Part shown: positions 1 to 7,429 of the stretch, piece after piece
Layout: the number at the start of each line of letters is the position of its first letter
Numbering within the stretch: the stretch's first letter is position 1
Assembly (NCBI GenBank): GCA_027484495.1
Contig: JAIXSW010000266.1
Span: 1 to 10,992, forward strand
Length of the DNA stretch: 10,992 nt
Direction of reading: 5' to 3'
Source of the DNA: Gammaproteobacteria bacterium
Lineage (GTDB): Bacteria > Pseudomonadota > Gammaproteobacteria > Enterobacterales > Alteromonadaceae
Notes under the pieces: model-generated
Database searches by the model: none
What the model was told of the DNA's origin: nothing
What the model saw: the letters and a program-made list of their open reading frames with translations, nothing else
Position numbers and translations under genes: made by a program

Positions 1-1406
1 ACTTCCAGGCCTTTTTTGCGGAATACTTCCAGATGCGGGCTGTGTTGAGCCGCTTCGAAACTATCGCCCACCAGGAAATAAATCTCATCCTGACCTTCTT
101 TCATCCGGCTAACATAGGCTTCTAAACCAACACTTTGCACCGCAGTATCAACATGCGTTGAGCTGAACCGCAGCAGTTTGGCAATGCTTTCTTTGTTGGC
201 GTGATCTTCGGCCGGGCCTTCTTTTAATACCTGACCAAACTCATCCCAGAACGATTGATATTCGGTTTGATCTTCGGCCTTAGCCATCTTCTCCAGCATT
301 TTCAACACACGTGATGTACAGCCTTTACGCAGGCTTTGTGTCACTTTGGTGTCCTGCAGGATTTCGCGTGATACGTTCAGTGGCAAGTCGCTGGAATCCA
401 ACACGCCTTTGATAAAGCGCAGGTAACTTGGCATAAACTGCTCAGCATCATCCATGATAAAGACGCGCTGCACATAGAGTTTCAGGCCGTGACGGGCGTC
501 GCGGTTCCACAGATCAAAAGGCGCTTTTTTCGGCACGTATAACAGACTGGTGTAGTTGGTGTTGCCTTCAACTTTGTTGTGGCTCCAGCTCAGCGGCTCA
601 GTCCAGTCGTGAGAAATGTGTTTGTAGAATTCCTGGTACTCGTCATCGCTGATTTCAGACTTATCGCGCATCCACAGAGCTGTCGCTTTGTTCACTGCTT
701 TCCAGTGACCTTCAGTGGCCGGGATTTTCTCGCCGTCTTCTTCACGCTCTGGTGTGCCCTCTTCCCACATTTCTACCGGGATAGAGATGTGATCTGAGTA
801 CTTGGTGATAATGCTTTCGACTTTCCACTTGCTGAGGAATTCGCCTTCGCCGTCACGCAGATGCAGCACAATCTCAGTACCGCGGCTGGTTTTATCAGCG
901 CTTGCCAGCGTGTAATCACCCTCACCAGCCGATTCCCACTCAACCGCGCTGTCTGGCGCCGCGCCTGCTTTCAGCGTGCGCACTGTGACTTTGTCGGCCA
1001 CGATAAATGCAGAGTAAAAACCAACACCAAACTGACCGATTAACTTGGAATCTTTGCTTTGGTCGCCGCTTAATTGCGAGAAGAATTCTTTAGTACCGGA
1101 TTTTGCGATAGTGCCTAAGTGACTGATCACTTCGTCACGTGTCATACCGATACCGTTATCGCTGATGGTGATTGTTTTGGCGGCTTCGTCCAGACTGACG
1201 CGCACGCGTAAATCGCCTTCGTTGCCATACAGGCTGCTGTCAGACAGTGCCAGAAAACGCAGTTTGTCTGCCGCATCTGAAGCGTTTGAAATCAGTTCAC
1301 GCAGGAAAATTTCTTTGTTTGAATACAAAGAATGGATCATCAGTTGCAGCAACTGTTTGACTTCGGCCTGGAAGCCATGGGTTTGTTTTTGTGTTGTTTC
1401 AGTCAT
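1..1406 (-). CDS. htpG: Chaperone protein HtpG (Hsp90), C-terminus cut off by window edge
   Basis: Bacterial Hsp90, a cytosolic ATP-dependent dimeric chaperone. The frame is open from ATG at 1406 to the left edge, giving 468 codons of a family usually about 630 residues, so the dimerisation domain lies mostly outside. The N-terminal GHKL ATPase domain is clear: residues 36-46 hold the RELISNASDA motif with the catalytic Glu37 and Mg-binding Asn41, DNGIG lies at 83-87, and the glycine-rich lid GQFGVGFYSAF at about 124-134. The middle domain carries the conserved SREILQ loop, and the last visible residues read FRKKGLEV. The start is fixed by AAAGGAG at 1413-1419, six bases upstream. It lies downstream of recR in the same direction but has its own heat-shock promoter at 1499-1526. 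Identification is by family motifs and by synteny with recR. Confidence 0.97.
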   Translation of the reverse strand, partial: MTETTQKQTHGFQAEVKQLLQLMIHSLYSNKEIFLRELISNASDAADKLRFLALSDSSLYGNEGDLRVRVSLDEAAKTITISDNGIGMTRDEVISHLGTIAKSGTKEFFSQLSGDQSKDSKLIGQFGVGFYSAFIVADKVTVRTLKAGAAPDSAVEWESAGEGDYTLASADKTSRGTEIVLHLRDGEGEFLSKWKVESIITKYSDHISIPVEMWEEGTPEREEDGEKIPATEGHWKAVNKATALWMRDKSEISDDEYQEFYKHISHDWTEPLSWSHNKVEGNTNYTSLLYVPKKAPFDLWNRDARHGLKLYVQRVFIMDDAEQFMPSYLRFIKGVLDSSDLPLNVSREILQDTKVTQSLRKGCTSRVLKMLEKMAKAEDQTEYQSFWDEFGQVLKEGPAEDHANKESIAKLLRFSSTHVDTAVQSVGLEAYVSRMKEGQDEIYFLVGDSFEAAQHSPHLEVFRKKGLE

Positions 1407-1498
1407 TTACCGCTCCTTTCACACTAAATTCGTCAGCGCGGACCGGTGCAGATACACAAATGCTCCGAACTGGCCCCGCCTGTCATTTCCGGGTTCAG

Positions 1499-1526
1499 AT
1501 CTGGGGTCTGTCATTTGTTTTTCAAG
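1499..1526 (-). promoter_or_regulatory. Sigma-32 (RpoH) heat-shock promoter of htpG
   Basis: Read on the minus strand, CTTGAA at 1526-1521, inside the longer match CCCCCTTGAA, is followed by a 14-base spacer and CCCCAGAT at 1506-1499. The known sigma-32 consensus is CTTGAA, 13-15 bases, CCCCAT-T. Transcription would start near 1492, leaving a leader of about 85 nt before the htpG ATG. htpG is a classical RpoH regulon member, so sequence and gene identity agree. Confidence 0.85.
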
Positions 1527-1583
1527 GGGGAGCAGTAATAGACGACGATGGTAACCCAGCAATACTGGAGGGATAAACCTTGA

Positions 1584-2186
1584 TTAGAAAGGCTTGCGGC
1601 CACTCAATGCATACGACAAAGTGCTGCCGTCGAGAAATTCCAGTTCGCCACCTACCGGCATGCCCTGGGCCAGACGTGACACCTGCACCCGGTGCTTGCG
1701 GCACAGTTCGGCGATATAAAATGCTGTAGCTTCACCTTCCACGGTCGGGTTGGTCGCCAGGATCACTTCTTCAATTTTGCCCTGACCCAGTTGCTGTGAT
1801 AATGCATCCAGCCCCAATTCCGCCGGTCCAACACCATCAAGGGGAGACAGTTGTCCGCGTAGCACAAAATAGCGTCCGGCAAATAAGCCGGTTTGTTCAA
1901 TGGCAAATAAGTCTGCCGCACTGGCAACGATACAGAGCAGAGAACTCTGGCCGCGGATGGGATGCGCGCAGATCTGACAGATCTGACCTTCACAGAACGT
2001 GCGACAACGCTGGCAGTGGCCAACTTTGGTCATCGCAGACTGCAATGCGGAGGCCAGCTGTAAACCAGCCTCGCGATTGCGTTCCAGCAACTGGTAAGCC
2101 ATACGCTGCGCTGACTTCGGGCCTACCGATGGCAGTACCCTTAACGCATCAATCAGTTTTTGCACTAACGGCGTATGTTTACCCAT
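1584..2186 (-). CDS. recR: Recombination mediator protein RecR
   Basis: RecR acts with RecO (and RecF) to load RecA on SSB-coated single-stranded gaps during recombinational repair. The 200-aa product matches the usual family length. In order it has an N-terminal helix-hairpin-helix (LPSVGPKSAQR, about 18-28), a C4 zinc finger with Cys58, Cys61, Cys70 and Cys73 (an extra Cys65 lies inside the finger), a Toprim domain at roughly 80-175 with ILATNPTVEGEATA, and the C-terminal Walker-B-like PVGGELEFLDGSTLSYAL segment. The start at 2186 has AGGTG a few bases upstream. It follows ybaB by 24 nt in the same direction, so the two are probably cotranscribed, as in E. coli. Confidence 0.97.
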   Translation of the reverse strand: MGKHTPLVQKLIDALRVLPSVGPKSAQRMAYQLLERNREAGLQLASALQSAMTKVGHCQRCRTFCEGQICQICAHPIRGQSSLLCIVASAADLFAIEQTGLFAGRYFVLRGQLSPLDGVGPAELGLDALSQQLGQGKIEEVILATNPTVEGEATAFYIAELCRKHRVQVSRLAQGMPVGGELEFLDGSTLSYALSGRKPF

Positions 2187-2210
2187 GCTTCACCTCAGTG
2201 ATCAATCGGC

Positions 2211-2537
2211 TCAGAATGGCATTTTAAAGCCCGGCGGTAACTGCATACCACCGGTCACTGACGCCATGCGTTCTTTGCTGGTTTCTTCGACACGGCGTAC
2301 TGCATCGTTGATCGCTGCGGCGATTAAATCTTCCAGCATTTCTTTGTCATCAGCCATCAGGCTGTCGTCGATGCTGATCCGGCGCACATTGTGATTGCCA
2401 GCCATTGTTACTTTGACCATGCCGGCGCCGGCTTCGCCAGTGACTTCCAGCCGGGCGATTTCTTCCTGCGCACGCTGCATTTTTTCCTGCATCGCCTGCG
2501 CCTGTTTCATGATGTTACCCATGCCACCTTTAAACAT
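2211..2537 (-). CDS. ybaB: YbaB/EbfC family nucleoid-associated protein
   Basis: A small (108 aa) DNA-binding protein of the YbaB/EbfC family, which forms tweezer-like homodimers and coats DNA. The N-terminus is methionine- and glutamine-rich (MFKGGMGNIMKQAQAMQEKM) and forms the long family helix. The centre reads VTGEAGAGMVKVTMAGNH (about 32-49), followed by the conserved DDKEMLEDLIAAAINDA helix at about 63-79 and the C-terminal GGMQLPPGFKMPF tail. It lies between dnaX and recR, its conserved place in gammaproteobacteria. The spacer to dnaX is 98 nt rather than a near overlap, so a separate promoter there is possible, but I could not pick one with confidence. Confidence 0.96.
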   Translation of the reverse strand: MFKGGMGNIMKQAQAMQEKMQRAQEEIARLEVTGEAGAGMVKVTMAGNHNVRRISIDDSLMADDKEMLEDLIAAAINDAVRRVEETSKERMASVTGGMQLPPGFKMPF

Positions 2538-2635
2538 ATTCTGTACTCTCAGCTGTATTGATAATGGCGGCCAAGATAATCACAAAGCCGCAAAATTACA
2601 AGATTATGCCCACGCCGAAGACGCGGACTGGTGAA

Positions 2636-4927
2636 TTAAAATACTTCCAGACTATCAGGTAACCATTCACCGGCAAAATCACGGGCGATGGCATTTAACG
2701 TCGGGTCGTCCTGCAGCACCTGATGCACATAACGCCGGCGCGCCGCATCTATACGCTGTTGCAAAGCCTGTGGGCTAGCCGGGACCTCGTCAACAAATTC
2801 AACTTCCACGCTCAGTGGTAAGCCGAATGACTCGGCCAGCACCGACTGCAACTGCGCGCGATTGCGCTCCGAGTCAAGATGACGCTGCGTGCTGCTGACC
2901 TGCAGCGTTAGCTGGTTACCGTCCAGCGCCATACTACTGTGTAACAGGAATAGCCGCATCAGGCCACCGATGCGCAAGCTGTCGATACGCTGCGCCCAGG
3001 CATCGACCTGACTGCTACTGCGTACGGCAAAGTTGCCGGCGTGGATCTGGCCATCAAACGTCAGGTCGGCATCTGCAGCTGAGACCGTCTGCACTTCTGC
3101 GATGGTTTCGCTGGCAAAATCGAGATTGTCGGGCAGATCCGGCACCGCCAGGCTTTCCAGCAAGGCATGTCGGATCGGCTGCGCAGGTGCCGCGGTGTAA
3201 GATTGTTGCCATTGCCATTGCTCAGCGCCTTCAACACTATCAGCACTTTCTGCCGGGTCCGCATCATCTTCAGACGCAACTGGGGGAACAAAAGGTCTTA
3301 CAACCGGGACTTCGTCATCCATCGGCTCAGGACCTGCGGCATTATTCGCTGTTGGCGACGCAGGCAATTCGTCCCATGGCGGGATATCGACTGGCTTGGT
3401 TTGTTCCAAACTGGCGGCCGCAGCCTTTGTTTCGGGCACTGAAACGGGGCTTTGCACCGGCTTAGCAGCAACAACAGTATGCGATGGCGCAGCAACAACA
3501 GATGTTGTTCTGGGGGGTAATACAACCGGCGCCTGCTGGCGCTCAGACTTTTTTGGTTCGTTCGAAGCCGCCCGTTGCAGACCACGACGTGCCAGAATAC
3601 TGGCTGTAACTGAATCGATAGCGCTGTCTGGTGCTGGTGCGGCCACTGCGTCCGTCACTGCAACGGCTGGTGGCACCTCAACAGACGCCAGCACTGGCTC
3701 AGGCTCAAGCTGCGCAACTTGTAGCTGCGGCATCTGGGCTTGCGCCGGCGGCGCAGAAACCGCTGCTACTTGGGCTGGTGCCACCTGCGCCGCCGACAAC
3801 GCAGCTGCGCGGCCGGCACTGACTTCCGGCATTGCCCCCGCTTTGGCCGGTACAAAAGCGATAGCGCGTAACAACGCCATCTCAAGACCAATGCGCGGCT
3901 CTGGCGCATAAGGCAAATCGCGTTTGCCGGATAACAATAATTGGTAATAGAGCTGAATCGATTCCGGCGCGTGCGTCTTGGCAACAGCCCGGACAAAAGC
4001 CGACTCAGTCAGCGCCAGCTCAGAGGCACTGAGCTGATACTGTGACAACGCCGCCAGATGCAATAAAGATAACATGTCATCCAGCACCGCCTGAAAATGG
4101 CTGTGGCTACTGACCAGTTGCTGGATATGCGCCTGCATTGACGCTAAATCACGGTTCAGTACATCTTGCAGCAGGATCTCAGCCCAGCTTTGCTCAAGGA
4201 AACCGAGCATTTCACGCACTGCGCCGAGGCGGATATCGCCGTTAGTTTGCGCAATCGCCTGATCGGTTAAACTCAGAGAGTCGCGCAAACTGCCCTTGGC
4301 CGCCCGCGCCAGTAACGCCAGCGCTTCGTCTTCGGCGGCAATGCCTTCCTCGCCAAGAATATAACTCAGATGCTGTTTGATCTGGCTTTGTGACAGGGCT
4401 TTTAAACTGAATTGCAGGCAACGCGACAACACAGTGATCGGCAGTTTTTGCGGATCTGTGGTTGCCAGTAAAAACTTCACATGCGGCGGTGGCTCTTCCA
4501 GTGTCTTCAGCAGCGCATTAAAGCTGTGTTTGGATAGCATGTGCACTTCATCGATCAGGTACACCTTATAACGACCGCGGGTCGGTGCGTATTGCACGTT
4601 GTCCAGCAGATCGCGGGTATCTTCCACTTTGGTGCGGCTCGCCGCATCGATTTCCATTAAATCGACGAAAAAACCTTTATCGATTTCGGTGCAGGCACTA
4701 CAGATACCGCAAGGCGTGGCTGTTACACCTTGTTCGCAGTTCAAACTTTTGGCGAAGATGCGGGCAATGGTGGTTTTCCCAACACCGCGAGTACCGGTGA
4801 ACAGATAAGCATGGTGCAGCCGGTTTTGCGTCAGCGCGTGTGTCAGTGCAGTTTTGACATGCTCCTGCCCCACCAGCTGGCCAAAATTCTGTGGCCGCCA
4901 TTTGCGCGCCAGCACCTGATAACTCAT
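2636..4927 (-). CDS. dnaX: DNA polymerase III subunits tau (full length) and gamma (by frameshift)
   Basis: DnaX is the ATPase core of the clamp loader. Tau also ties the loader to the polymerase core and DnaB. Visible features are Walker A GTRGVGKT (45-52), a zinc-binding set Cys64/Cys73/Cys76/Cys79, the DEVH box (127-130) and the SRC sensor/arginine finger (168-170), with domain III to about 365. Next comes a long Ala/Pro/Val-rich linker (about 365-580), then the tau-specific C-terminal domains. At 763 aa it is longer than the 643-aa E. coli tau, mainly because of the linker. A programmed -1 frameshift site at codons 458-460 should also yield gamma of 461 aa. The start at 4927 has AAGGTG seven or so bases upstream. 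apt lies 53 nt upstream in the same direction. Confidence 0.97.
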   Translation of the reverse strand: MSYQVLARKWRPQNFGQLVGQEHVKTALTHALTQNRLHHAYLFTGTRGVGKTTIARIFAKSLNCEQGVTATPCGICSACTEIDKGFFVDLMEIDAASRTKVEDTRDLLDNVQYAPTRGRYKVYLIDEVHMLSKHSFNALLKTLEEPPPHVKFLLATTDPQKLPITVLSRCLQFSLKALSQSQIKQHLSYILGEEGIAAEDEALALLARAAKGSLRDSLSLTDQAIAQTNGDIRLGAVREMLGFLEQSWAEILLQDVLNRDLASMQAHIQQLVSSHSHFQAVLDDMLSLLHLAALSQYQLSASELALTESAFVRAVAKTHAPESIQLYYQLLLSGKRDLPYAPEPRIGLEMALLRAIAFVPAKAGAMPEVSAGRAAALSAAQVAPAQVAAVSAPPAQAQMPQLQVAQLEPEPVLASVEVPPAVAVTDAVAAPAPDSAIDSVTASILARRGLQRAASNEPKKSERQQAPVVLPPRTTSVVAAPSHTVVAAKPVQSPVSVPETKAAAASLEQTKPVDIPPWDELPASPTANNAAGPEPMDDEVPVVRPFVPPVASEDDADPAESADSVEGAEQWQWQQSYTAAPAQPIRHALLESLAVPDLPDNLDFASETIAEVQTVSAADADLTFDGQIHAGNFAVRSSSQVDAWAQRIDSLRIGGLMRLFLLHSSMALDGNQLTLQVSSTQRHLDSERNRAQLQSVLAESFGLPLSVEVEFVDEVPASPQALQQRIDAARRRYVHQVLQDDPTLNAIARDFAGEWLPDSLEVF
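3529..3554 (-). promoter_or_regulatory. Programmed -1 ribosomal frameshift site in dnaX (gamma subunit)
   Basis: On the coding strand the heptamer A AAA AAG occupies 3554-3548 and is in the required phase (Pro458 CCA, Lys459 AAA, Lys460 AAG). A slip of one base back gives GTC then TGA (3545-3543), so gamma would end as Lys-Lys-Val at residue 461. Straight after the stop, GCGCC (3542-3538), a TGCT-complementary tetraloop and GGCGC (3533-3529) form a perfect 5-bp GC stem, 5 nt behind the slippery site. E. coli dnaX uses the same heptamer and a downstream stem-loop. I do not see as clear an upstream Shine-Dalgarno-like stimulator as in E. coli. Confidence 0.88.
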
Positions 4928-4980
4928 CTATTCACCTTGTCGGAAGTTGCGCCGGCAAATTGGCCGCAGGCAGATCGGGC

Positions 4981-5529
4981 TTAGTGTCCCGGAAAATCAA
5001 CCAGACTGTGGATGGTCAGACCCAGCGCTTCAAGACGCTGCTGACCACCCAGATCCGGCAGATTCACAACAAAAGTTGCATCCGTGACCTGGCCGCCTAA
5101 ACGACGCACCAGTTTGGTTGTGGCATCAATAGTACCACCAGTCGCCAATAAATCGTCAACTAACAGGACTTTATCTTCCGGCGCGATCGCATCCAGATGG
5201 ATCTCAAGTGTGTCCTGACCATATTCCAGTTGATAACTTTCCGCGATGGTTTCGCGCGGCAGTTTGCCAGGTTTACGCACCGGTACAAAAGCCACCCCCA
5301 TAGCATAAGCCAATGGGGCACCAAAAATAAAACCGCGCGATTCTGTGCCAACAATTTTGGTAATGCCACGACCACTATAATGTTGTTTCAGGTGGTCAAT
5401 CACGGCGGCAAAGGCGGCGCCATCCTGCATCAGGCTGGTCACGTCGCGAAATAAAATGCCTGGTTTCGGATAGTCCTGTACTGACTTGATGACTTGTTCA
5501 AGTAAGCGGCTTAATTCGGTATGCGTCAT
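4981..5529 (-). CDS. apt: Adenine phosphoribosyltransferase
   Basis: Cytosolic purine-salvage enzyme that joins adenine and PRPP to make AMP and pyrophosphate. The 182-aa length is typical. Residues 20-32 (YPKPGILFRDVTS) are the APRT N-terminal signature, GTESRGFIFGAPLA (61-74) is the conserved core loop, and VLLVDDLLATGGT (121-133) is the PRPP-binding motif with the Asp125-Asp126 pair. It precedes dnaX as in E. coli. An intrinsic terminator ends only 28 nt upstream of its start, and that gap shows no convincing -35/-10 pair. Its transcription may therefore depend partly on readthrough, or on a promoter I cannot see. Confidence 0.97.
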   Translation of the reverse strand: MTHTELSRLLEQVIKSVQDYPKPGILFRDVTSLMQDGAAFAAVIDHLKQHYSGRGITKIVGTESRGFIFGAPLAYAMGVAFVPVRKPGKLPRETIAESYQLEYGQDTLEIHLDAIAPEDKVLLVDDLLATGGTIDATTKLVRRLGGQVTDATFVVNLPDLGGQQRLEALGLTIHSLVDFPGH

Positions 5530-5555
5530 GGAGAAATCTCTATATTAAATTCGAT

Positions 5556-5581
5556 AAAAAAACCGCCAGCAGGCGGTTTTT
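5556..5581 (-). terminator. Strong, nearly bidirectional intrinsic terminator between small ORF and apt
   Basis: AAAAACCGCC (5558-5567) and GGCGGTTTTT (5572-5581) form a perfect 10-bp inverted repeat around the loop AGCA. Read on the minus strand, the GC stem CCGCC/GGCGG is followed by seven T residues (5562-5556), the classic rho-independent form. It lies 18 nt past the stop of the 39-aa ORF and 28 nt before the apt ATG. It could also stop plus-strand transcripts. Confidence 0.88.
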
Positions 5582-5598
5582 CGGTCTGGTCGCTCGGC

Positions 5599-5718
5599 TT
5601 AGCCAACAATGCGCAACCAGGTTACCAGAGGCAGTTGGCACAACAGCAACACAAACACAGCGATAAAGCCTAACAAATGCAACACGCTGAATGGGTCTTT
5701 AAAATTCTCGTCAGCCAT
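5599..5718 (-). CDS. Putative 39-aa single-span membrane protein
   Basis: Not recognised as a named family. ATG at 5718 opens a 39-codon frame ending in TAA at 5599. The product has a short acidic, polar N-terminus (MADENFKDPF), a hydrophobic stretch from about residue 11 to 33 (SVLHLLGFIAVFVLLLCQLP then LV) long enough for one transmembrane helix, and a short tail with one Arg (TWLRIVG). A GGAAAG ribosome-binding site lies about 8 nt upstream of the ATG. Its own intrinsic terminator follows 18 nt after the stop, and another terminator lies upstream at 5761-5781. This makes it look like an independent transcription unit rather than a chance ORF. Its role is unknown, and translation is inferred from these signals only. 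Confidence 0.6.
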   Translation of the reverse strand: MADENFKDPFSVLHLLGFIAVFVLLLCQLPLVTWLRIVG

Positions 5719-5760
5719 CGACGTCTTTCCAGTGCAAAATAAGGGGGTTCGATTTTAATG

Positions 5761-5781
5761 AAAAAATCCGGCAATAGCCAG
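5761..5781 (-). terminator. Probable intrinsic terminator of the peptide (hvf/buf) operon
   Basis: On the minus strand CTGGC (5781-5777), loop TATT and GCCGG (5772-5768) form a 5-bp stem with one G-U pair, followed by A and six T residues (5766-5761). It lies 80 nt beyond the stop of the DUF2063 gene and 42 nt before the small membrane-protein ORF. The stem is short, so strength is uncertain. Confidence 0.55.
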
Positions 5782-5860
5782 TAATTGTCGTAGCCGCCAG
5801 CGGCATTTTTAGCGTAACAATCCCGGTCAGAACCCTGGCGAACATGGGCGACAGCTGAAG

Positions 5861-6595
5861 CTAGTTTTCAGTCCAGGCCATGACGATGCCGCGTGCCGCA
5901 AAATCGGTTAACAACGGAGTGGCCTGTGCCAATAACAGCTCGCTATCGCACTGCGCGACATAAGGCTGTAACCAAGCAAGATAAGTGCTGATTTGCTGCC
6001 CAGGCTCTGCCTGCACCAACTGCAGCAATGCGGCACTCCAGGCGTTCAGTTCGAGAAAACGAACCTGATCAGCATGATCCCGGTAAAGTAGTAAAAACAC
6101 CGCTTGTGCTGCCGGCGCTGTCGGTTGGAACTGCACTGAGATTTGCTGCACCGGATATTGATAGACACAAAGCCGCGTCAGCGGTGCCAGCGCCAATGCC
6201 CTGTCCGGATCAAACTGCCAGCCCGGCGCGGCCATTGCGGTATCAGTCGCCAATGCCAGTTCCAGCCATTCATATTCAGCCAGCTCCAGCGCAAACAGAG
6301 GCAATTGTTCCGCTACCTGCGGCAGCCAATGCAAAAAAGCTTCGGAGATATGCAGAAAATAAGGGCTATGCAGCGGCTGTTCGCGGAAAAACTGCCGGCA
6401 TAGCGCTTGCCACTGCGGTGCGGGAACTATCGACAACAGCACGGGAAAAGCGCTGCAAACAAAATTCTGCAGATTGTTAAAAAATAATTCCTCGTAAACG
6501 GCCATCCGTTCTGGTCGCATGCCGGCCGGCAAAGGCGCTGTCGGATCTTTAATCCGCTGAATAAATGCCAGCTGTTGTTGCTGAAAGCTCTGCAT
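5861..6595 (-). CDS. hvfC: DUF2063/HvfC-type partner of the MNIO peptide-modifying enzyme
   Basis: A 244-aa protein of the DUF2063 (HvfC/BufC) family, the partner of DUF692 enzymes. In studied HvfABC and bufferin systems it helps present the precursor peptide to the enzyme. The N-terminal domain shows the family pattern: a leading helix, then RPERMAVYEELFFNNLQNF (about 28-46), CSAFPVL, a Trp-containing helix and SPYFLHISEAFLHWLP. The C-terminal half is a separate domain with no catalytic motif visible. I chose ATG 6595 over the in-frame ATG at 6619. It overlaps the upstream stop as TGATG, which implies translational coupling, and its product starts MQSFQQQQLAFIQ like family members. AGGAG lies at 6608-6612, somewhat far upstream. 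Confidence 0.88.
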   Translation of the reverse strand: MQSFQQQQLAFIQRIKDPTAPLPAGMRPERMAVYEELFFNNLQNFVCSAFPVLLSIVPAPQWQALCRQFFREQPLHSPYFLHISEAFLHWLPQVAEQLPLFALELAEYEWLELALATDTAMAAPGWQFDPDRALALAPLTRLCVYQYPVQQISVQFQPTAPAAQAVFLLLYRDHADQVRFLELNAWSAALLQLVQAEPGQQISTYLAWLQPYVAQCDSELLLAQATPLLTDFAARGIVMAWTEN

Positions 6596-7428
6596 CAGGC
6601 AGCCCCGCTCCTGAGGCACACTGCATGCTGCTGGATTTGGCGGATCTGCTCAACTTCAGCTAGCAAGTCGGCAAAAGGCGGCAGATTAAAATCACGCTCC
6701 AGCAACGTCGGCTGCACGCCATGAAACGCATAAGCCTCAGCCAACAAAGCCCAGACCGGGTCGTTGACAGCACTACCGTGGGTATCGATCAGCAAATCAG
6801 CACTTTGGCGTAAATGGCCGGCAACATGGCAATAACGAATCCGTTTCGTTGGCAGACCGCGCAAAAATACACTGGCGTCATAACCATGATTGACCGAATT
6901 GACATAAATATTGTTCACGTCGAGCAGCAAACCACAATCGGCGCGCTCCAACACTTCGCCAAGAAAGTCCAGTTCAGACAAAGTCGATGCCGGTGTGTCG
7001 TAATAAGAAATGTTCTCCAGTACCAGCTCCTGTTCCAGCACATCCTGGACCTGACGAATGCGGGGCACCAGATAATCGATCGCGTCGATGCAAAAAGGCA
7101 CTGGCATCAGGTCATACAGATGCCCCTGCCCGGAACAGTAGCTCAAATGCTCGCTGTATAAACGCACCTGATGCTGACGGAAAAACTGTTTCAGTTGCTG
7201 CAGAAAGGCCAGATCCAGCGGATCTGGCCCGGCAATTGACAGCGACAGACCGTGACAGATGAGCGGATATTGCGCCGCAACCTCAGCAAACTGGCGTTGC
7301 AAGCGGCCACCAAAAGGGATCCAGTTTTCTGGTGCCACTTCGATAAAGTCGATGGCCTGCACGCCTTGTTGCAATGGGGCCAGCAGCTCGCGCCGCAGCC
7401 CCAGTCCTACGCCTTCGATCGATGGCAT
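6595..7428 (-). CDS. hvfB: MNIO-family (DUF692) multinuclear non-heme iron peptide-modifying enzyme
   Basis: A 277-aa TIM-barrel enzyme of the DUF692/MNIO family (relatives: MbnB, TglH, HvfB, BufB), which uses two or three iron ions and O2 to rewrite cysteine residues in peptides. Candidate metal ligands in the family motifs are His59 (ICHGLSLS), Glu93/His94 (YSEHLSYC), Glu138 (LENISYYD), Asp170 and Asn173 (LLDVNNIYVN), His181 (NHGYD), His201/His205 (CHVAGH), Asp215/His217 (DTHGSAVND) and Glu244 (LLERDFNLP). It starts one base after the precursor gene's stop and overlaps the next gene's start, so all three should be translated together. Its expected substrate is the adjacent EGKCG peptide. 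By analogy with nontypeable Haemophilus influenzae HvfB, it would convert EGKCG cysteines into oxazolone/thioamide-type copper ligands; the exact product here is inference. Confidence 0.93.
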   Translation of the reverse strand: MPSIEGVGLGLRRELLAPLQQGVQAIDFIEVAPENWIPFGGRLQRQFAEVAAQYPLICHGLSLSIAGPDPLDLAFLQQLKQFFRQHQVRLYSEHLSYCSGQGHLYDLMPVPFCIDAIDYLVPRIRQVQDVLEQELVLENISYYDTPASTLSELDFLGEVLERADCGLLLDVNNIYVNSVNHGYDASVFLRGLPTKRIRYCHVAGHLRQSADLLIDTHGSAVNDPVWALLAEAYAFHGVQPTLLERDFNLPPFADLLAEVEQIRQIQQHAVCLRSGAA

Positions 7429-7429
7429 T

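Noticed and set aside
1553..1572. CCAG-CAATA-CTGG inverted repeat after recR, considered as a terminator
   Set aside because: The stem is short and no T tract follows on the minus strand.
3396..3911. 171-codon plus-strand open frame within dnaX
   Set aside because: A shadow of the GC-rich Ala/Pro linker of dnaX, of low complexity and without a start signal.
5794..5815. GCCG-CCAG-CGGC hairpin followed by ATTTTT on the plus strand
   Set aside because: The stem is only 4 bp and no plus-strand gene ends here, so it is not called as a terminator.
6028..6480. 150-codon plus-strand frame opposite the DUF2063 gene
   Set aside because: Antisense to a well-supported family gene and without recognisable motifs.
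6595..6619. Upstream ATG at 6619 as start of the DUF2063 gene
   Set aside because: It would overlap the enzyme gene by 25 nt and add eight residues not typical of the family. The TGATG coupling at 6595 is more natural.
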